Position numbers and translations under genes: made by a program. From an uncultured Clostridium sp. (GTDB lineage Bacteria; Bacillota; Clostridia; Lachnospirales; Lachnospiraceae), in assembly GCA_946553025.1 (NCBI GenBank), contig CAMNRM010000002.1, positions 89,708-153,707 on the forward strand: DNA of 64,000 nucleotides, given 5' to 3'. Positions 61,293 through 64,000 of this stretch are shown here, in pieces. Each line of letters begins with the position of its first letter. Within the stretch, counting starts at the first letter, position 1. The notes under the pieces are model-generated. The model was not told the origin of the DNA. It searched no databases and worked only from the letters and a program-made list of their open reading frames with translations.

Positions 61293-61928
61293 ATGGGGTA
61301 CGTAACAGATAATTTAAACCTGCTTTCCGACATCGCCAAGTGCGTTGCCATGCAGTTCGGCGAAAACTGTGAGGTTGTTTTACACGATTTAACCCTTCCT
61401 TACAATAAAACCATTGTGGCGATATGGAACGGGCATGTGACGGGGAGAAAGATAGGGGACGGCGGAACGAATGCCGGTTTGGAAATTTTAAAGGGATCGG
61501 TATCGCCCGACGACCAGTACAGCTACATTAATACCCTGCCCGACGGAAAAATCCTGCGCTCTTCCAGCAAATACTTCCGGGACGAGTACGGCAAGGTGAA
61601 CGGGAGTCTGTGTATTAACTTAGATATTACGGATTTCGTCCGCTGTGAACAGAGCATCCACGCATTAACCACGCCCACAGAACAAAAGGCACCAAGTACA
61701 CCGGAATTTTTTATCGGCAACATTGATGCGCTTCTGGAACAGATGATGAACGAGGCGGTTTTGGTCACAGGGAAATCCATTAAAGACCTGACGAAAGAAG
61801 AAAAGGTGCGGATAGTCCACTCCCTAGACTGCAAGGGCTTTTTCCTGATTAAAAAATCGGCGGAAAAACTGGCGGACTTTTTGGGATTGTCGAGGTATAG
61901 TATTTATAATTATCTTAATGAGAAATAG
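61293..61928 (+). CDS. YheO-like transcriptional regulator (PAS_6 plus HTH_22)
   Basis: 211 residues. The N-terminal YheO-like PAS domain spans about 1-120 (IAKCVAMQFGENCEVVLHDLT, KILRSSSKYFRDEYGKVNGSLCINLDIT). The C-terminal HTH_22 spans about 150-211 (TKEEKVRIVHSLDCKGFFLIKKSAEKLADFLGLSRYSIYNYLNE). Relatives include DNA-binding repressors or activators sensing small metabolites. It is divergent from the carbohydrate operon with 337 bp of operator-rich DNA between them, so it is a candidate regulator, but it could also control something else. A MITE-like repeat starts two bases after its stop. Confidence 0.85.
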   Translation: MGYVTDNLNLLSDIAKCVAMQFGENCEVVLHDLTLPYNKTIVAIWNGHVTGRKIGDGGTNAGLEILKGSVSPDDQYSYINTLPDGKILRSSSKYFRDEYGKVNGSLCINLDITDFVRCEQSIHALTTPTEQKAPSTPEFFIGNIDALLEQMMNEAVLVTGKSIKDLTKEEKVRIVHSLDCKGFFLIKKSAEKLADFLGLSRYSIYNYLNEK

Positions 61929-61930
61929 GG

Positions 61931-62062
61931 GTTACTGTTCACATAGGTCTGCGCACTTGCTGCGCTGACCGTATGTTAAGCTGGGCTAGTGAGCAAAAAT
62001 CCCATCGACGAAGGCGATTTTCATGGATTTTTGCCTGTTGTTGTGAACGTGTGAACAGCAAC
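61931..62062. repeat. MITE-like repeat, copy D (full length, 132 bp, 7/8 flanks)
   Basis: GTTACTGTTCACATAGGTCT at one end and GTGTGAACAGCAAC at the other. It is an inverted-orientation near-copy of 42953-43084. Flanks are AAATAGGG (61923-61930) and AAATAAGG (62063-62070). It sits just after the stop codon of the YheO-like gene. Confidence 0.88.
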
Positions 62063-62073
62063 AAATAAGGAAC

Positions 62074-62104
62074 AAAAAAGATACTGGAAACAGTGTCTTT
62101 TTTA
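62074..62104. terminator. Bidirectional terminator
   Basis: GATACTG and CAGTGTC pair around GAAA, flanked by A6 on the left and T7 on the right. It serves the YheO-like gene on the plus strand and the convergent amidohydrolase on the minus strand. Confidence 0.85.
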
Positions 62105-62162
62105 TTCCCTAATCGGTAAATTAACCTCTGTCATCCGGCATACAGGAAACCGCAGGCAAAAT

Positions 62163-63770
62163 TCAAATCACTACTCCGCTGCCGTCATCCACCACCATAT
62201 CCTCCCGAACGGCAAGCCGCCCGTTGACAAAGCATAAGGTCAGATTTTCTGCACACTGCACGGGCTGCGTGTAGGTTGCCCTGTCCTGAAATTTATCCGG
62301 GTCAAAGACATTCACATCCGCAAAATACCCCTCCTGAATCCTTCCGCGATCGGCAATTCCCATGCGGTCTGCGGGAAGCGAGGTCATTTTTTTAATGGCC
62401 TCCTCCAGCGATAACACCTTTCTCCTTTTCACATAGTCGGCAATCATCCTTGGAAATGCGCCGTACATCCGCGGATGGGGCCGGTCGGTTTCGGCATAAA
62501 TGGCATCGGAAATCAGGCTGGCGTAGGGAAGCTTTGCCACCGCATCGATATCGGGCTGGTGCATACTCTGGATAATTGCCGCTGCCGTGCCGTGCTCGCT
62601 GGTTAAGAGATAGGAAACCGCTTCTACTTCGTCACGACAGCCATATTCTTTTGCGATTTCCGCTATACTCTTCCCGATTTTCTCCTGGTTTTCGCTGCAT
62701 GTTGCGGACGATAAAATCACCTTGTCCCAGCCCAGGGAAACCGCGTAATTATCCCAGTCGCTGTAGGATAATTTTAACATTTCCCGCAGCACCTCCTGCC
62801 CTTCTTTTGTCGAAAGCCGCTGCAAGGCCCCGGGAATATCTCCCGCGGTAAATGCCGGCGGAATCATGGACATTAGGGTCGTGGAGCCGCAGTCGTAAGG
62901 GTAAAAATCACAGCTGATATCCATCCCCGCCCTGCACGCCTCCTCGATTCTTTCGATTGCGCGGTAAATTTCCCGGTTCCAGTTTTTCACGCCGCAGGAT
63001 TTAAAATGGCTGATTTCCACCCGGCACCCTGCCAGACGGCCTATCTGTATCACTTCTTCCACACTCTTTACCAGGCTGTCGCCCTCGCCGCGGATATGGG
63101 CGGTTACTATCCCATGGCGAGGCTTTAACGGCTGCAATATTTCCCCGAGTTCCTCCGCCGTCCCATAGCACTCCGGCAGATACATCAGGCCAATCGACAC
63201 CCCCAGAGCGCCCTGTTTCAGCGCTTCCCTTACCCTGTCCTGACACTGTTTTCTTTCTTCTTCGGTCAACGGCTCCGGCGAAAATCCCTTAACGGCAATC
63301 CGCACGGCCCCCATTCCCAGCATTGCCCCCGTATTCACCGGAAGGCGGCAGCCGCACAGCCGCTGTCTGTATTCCGCATAGGAAGTAATCGACGAAAACG
63401 GCGCAAGATTACCTAAAACCGGGGCGTAATAGTCCCGCATCTGCCGCACGATTTCCTGGTTTTTCGCTAAAGGATACATTGAAATCCCGCAATGCCCGGT
63501 AACTACCGTGGTAATCCCCTGGCGCAGCAGAACGCTTCCATAATCGTCCCCGCACAACGGGCTTTTATCACAATGCCGGTGCATATCGATAAACCCCGGC
63601 GTCACGGCCAGCCCGTTAAGTTCAATTACCCGGCCAGACGACTCTGCCTCTGCATCCAGACACGCTCCCACCTGTTTTATCCTGTCCCCCGCAATCCAAA
63701 CATCCCCATAAAACGGCGCATTTCCCGTCCCGTCATAAATCATTCCATGTTTTAATACAATACTTTCCAT
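62163..63770 (-). CDS. N-acyl-D-amino-acid deacylase / D-aminoacylase-type amidohydrolase
   Basis: 535 residues. The amidohydrolase_3 fold has the metal motif GFIDMHRHCDKSP (HxH around 62), the middle HIRGEGDSLVKSVEEVI and VEISHFKS, and the C-terminal DRMGIADRGRIQEGYFADVNVFDP. Family members deacylate N-acyl-D-amino acids, as in peptidoglycan or D-amino-acid scavenging, with zinc. Other amide or lactone substrates are possible. There is no signal peptide. The gene starts at ATG 63770 (GTGGGGA). Between it and the divergent gene at 63952 lies one of the shared operator palindromes. Confidence 0.85.
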   Translation of the reverse strand: MESIVLKHGMIYDGTGNAPFYGDVWIAGDRIKQVGACLDAEAESSGRVIELNGLAVTPGFIDMHRHCDKSPLCGDDYGSVLLRQGITTVVTGHCGISMYPLAKNQEIVRQMRDYYAPVLGNLAPFSSITSYAEYRQRLCGCRLPVNTGAMLGMGAVRIAVKGFSPEPLTEEERKQCQDRVREALKQGALGVSIGLMYLPECYGTAEELGEILQPLKPRHGIVTAHIRGEGDSLVKSVEEVIQIGRLAGCRVEISHFKSCGVKNWNREIYRAIERIEEACRAGMDISCDFYPYDCGSTTLMSMIPPAFTAGDIPGALQRLSTKEGQEVLREMLKLSYSDWDNYAVSLGWDKVILSSATCSENQEKIGKSIAEIAKEYGCRDEVEAVSYLLTSEHGTAAAIIQSMHQPDIDAVAKLPYASLISDAIYAETDRPHPRMYGAFPRMIADYVKRRKVLSLEEAIKKMTSLPADRMGIADRGRIQEGYFADVNVFDPDKFQDRATYTQPVQCAENLTLCFVNGRLAVREDMVVDDGSGVVI

Positions 63771-63855
63771 CTATTATTCCCCACAATCTTCTTAGCCAAA
63801 TCCAACAATACAGCAAAACATCAAGGAACATTTCATCCTTTTTCAAAACCCGTTT

Positions 63856-63870
63856 TCAACATTTTGTCAA
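63856..63870. promoter_or_regulatory. Operator-like site TCAAC-ATTTT-GTCAA
   Basis: A degenerate version of the TCAAC-N5-GTTGA palindrome. Its centre is 30 bp (about three helical turns) from the centre of the site at 63886-63900. Confidence 0.5.
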
Positions 63871-63876
63871 TTTTTC

Positions 63877-63905
63877 TTGCTATTATCAACTTTTTGTTGT
63901 ATTAT
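63877..63905 (+). promoter_or_regulatory. Promoter of the gene at 63952, with operator in the spacer
   Basis: TTGCTA, 17 bases, TATTAT. The spacer contains TCAAC-TTTTT-GTTGT (63886-63900), so a bound repressor would block the promoter. Confidence 0.72.
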
Positions 63906-63951
63906 ATAGCCATCCTTTAACGACAATCATCCACAACAAGGAGGTATTAGT

Positions 63952-64000
63952 GTGAAAGAAAGTAGAGGACAGCCCAAAAATGGGCGCACTTCACTAAGCT
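63952..64000 (+). CDS. Start of an unidentified gene (cut by the window end)
   Basis: A GTG start (63952) preceded by an ideal CAAGGAGGTATTAGT. The first residues read MKESRGQPKNGRTSLS. Too short to identify. It is divergent from the amidohydrolase gene and carries a repressor-like site in its promoter. Confidence 0.6.
   Translation, partial: MKESRGQPKNGRTSLS

Overview
The window looks like a chromosome segment of a spore-forming, gut-type Clostridia, most likely Lachnospiraceae. The evidence is low-to-middling G+C, strong AGGAGG ribosome binding sites, sporulation genes (spoIVA, yqfC, yqfD, a BofC-like gene, a SpoVB/MurJ-type flippase, a spore-type LysM/GH18 protein), the Firmicutes order rplS-lepB-ylqF-rnhB-yraN, and a long Lachnospiraceae-style PRPP synthetase. 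Family placement is inference. No rRNA, tRNA, CRISPR array, prophage or intact insertion sequence was seen.

Layout. 1-9.7 kb (minus): two flavoproteins, a BofC-like protein, and a tightly overlapping operon yqfC-yqfD-phoH-ybeY-DUF3048 lipoprotein-flippase, preceded by rpsU with its own promoter and terminator. 9.9-17.9 kb (minus): alaS with a small membrane-protein gene in front, a repeat-rich LprI-like protein, rnhA, a beta-CASP metallo-hydrolase and spoIVA. 18-22.9 kb (minus): a complete branched-chain amino acid (Liv) ABC transporter behind a perfect consensus promoter. 23.1-28.7 kb (plus): a potassium cassette trkH-trkA-small membrane protein-kdpD-kdpE without KdpFABC. 28.8-33 kb (minus): a sugar-type binding lipoprotein paired with a hybrid histidine kinase. 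33-45 kb (mostly minus): radical-SAM/DUF512, der, plsY, gpsA, prs (plus), pgeF, and rplS-lepB-ylqF-rnhB-yraN. 45-52 kb: a Uma2 nuclease-fold gene, a GH13 glucosidase, a C39-like protein, kptA, hicAB and a very long FtsA-like protein. 52.3-61.9 kb: a carbohydrate operon (binding protein, two permeases, GH2 beta-mannosidase, RidA, GH9) facing a YheO-like regulator. 62.1-64 kb: a D-aminoacylase-type amidohydrolase and the first codons of a divergent gene.

Two non-genic signals stand out. One is a family of at least five short interspersed elements (26-132 bp) with termini GTTACTGTTCAC. Two copies are flanked by perfect 8-bp direct repeats and a third by a 7/8 match, so this is a MITE-like mobile repeat and not simply a terminator family. 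The other is a recurring operator-like palindrome TCAAC-N5-GTTGA. It occurs around the promoter of the GH2/GH9 carbohydrate operon and exactly between the -35 and -10 boxes of the gene starting at 63952, which suggests that the two loci share a regulator. The hicAB promoter also has a perfect palindrome that exactly fills its 17-bp spacer.
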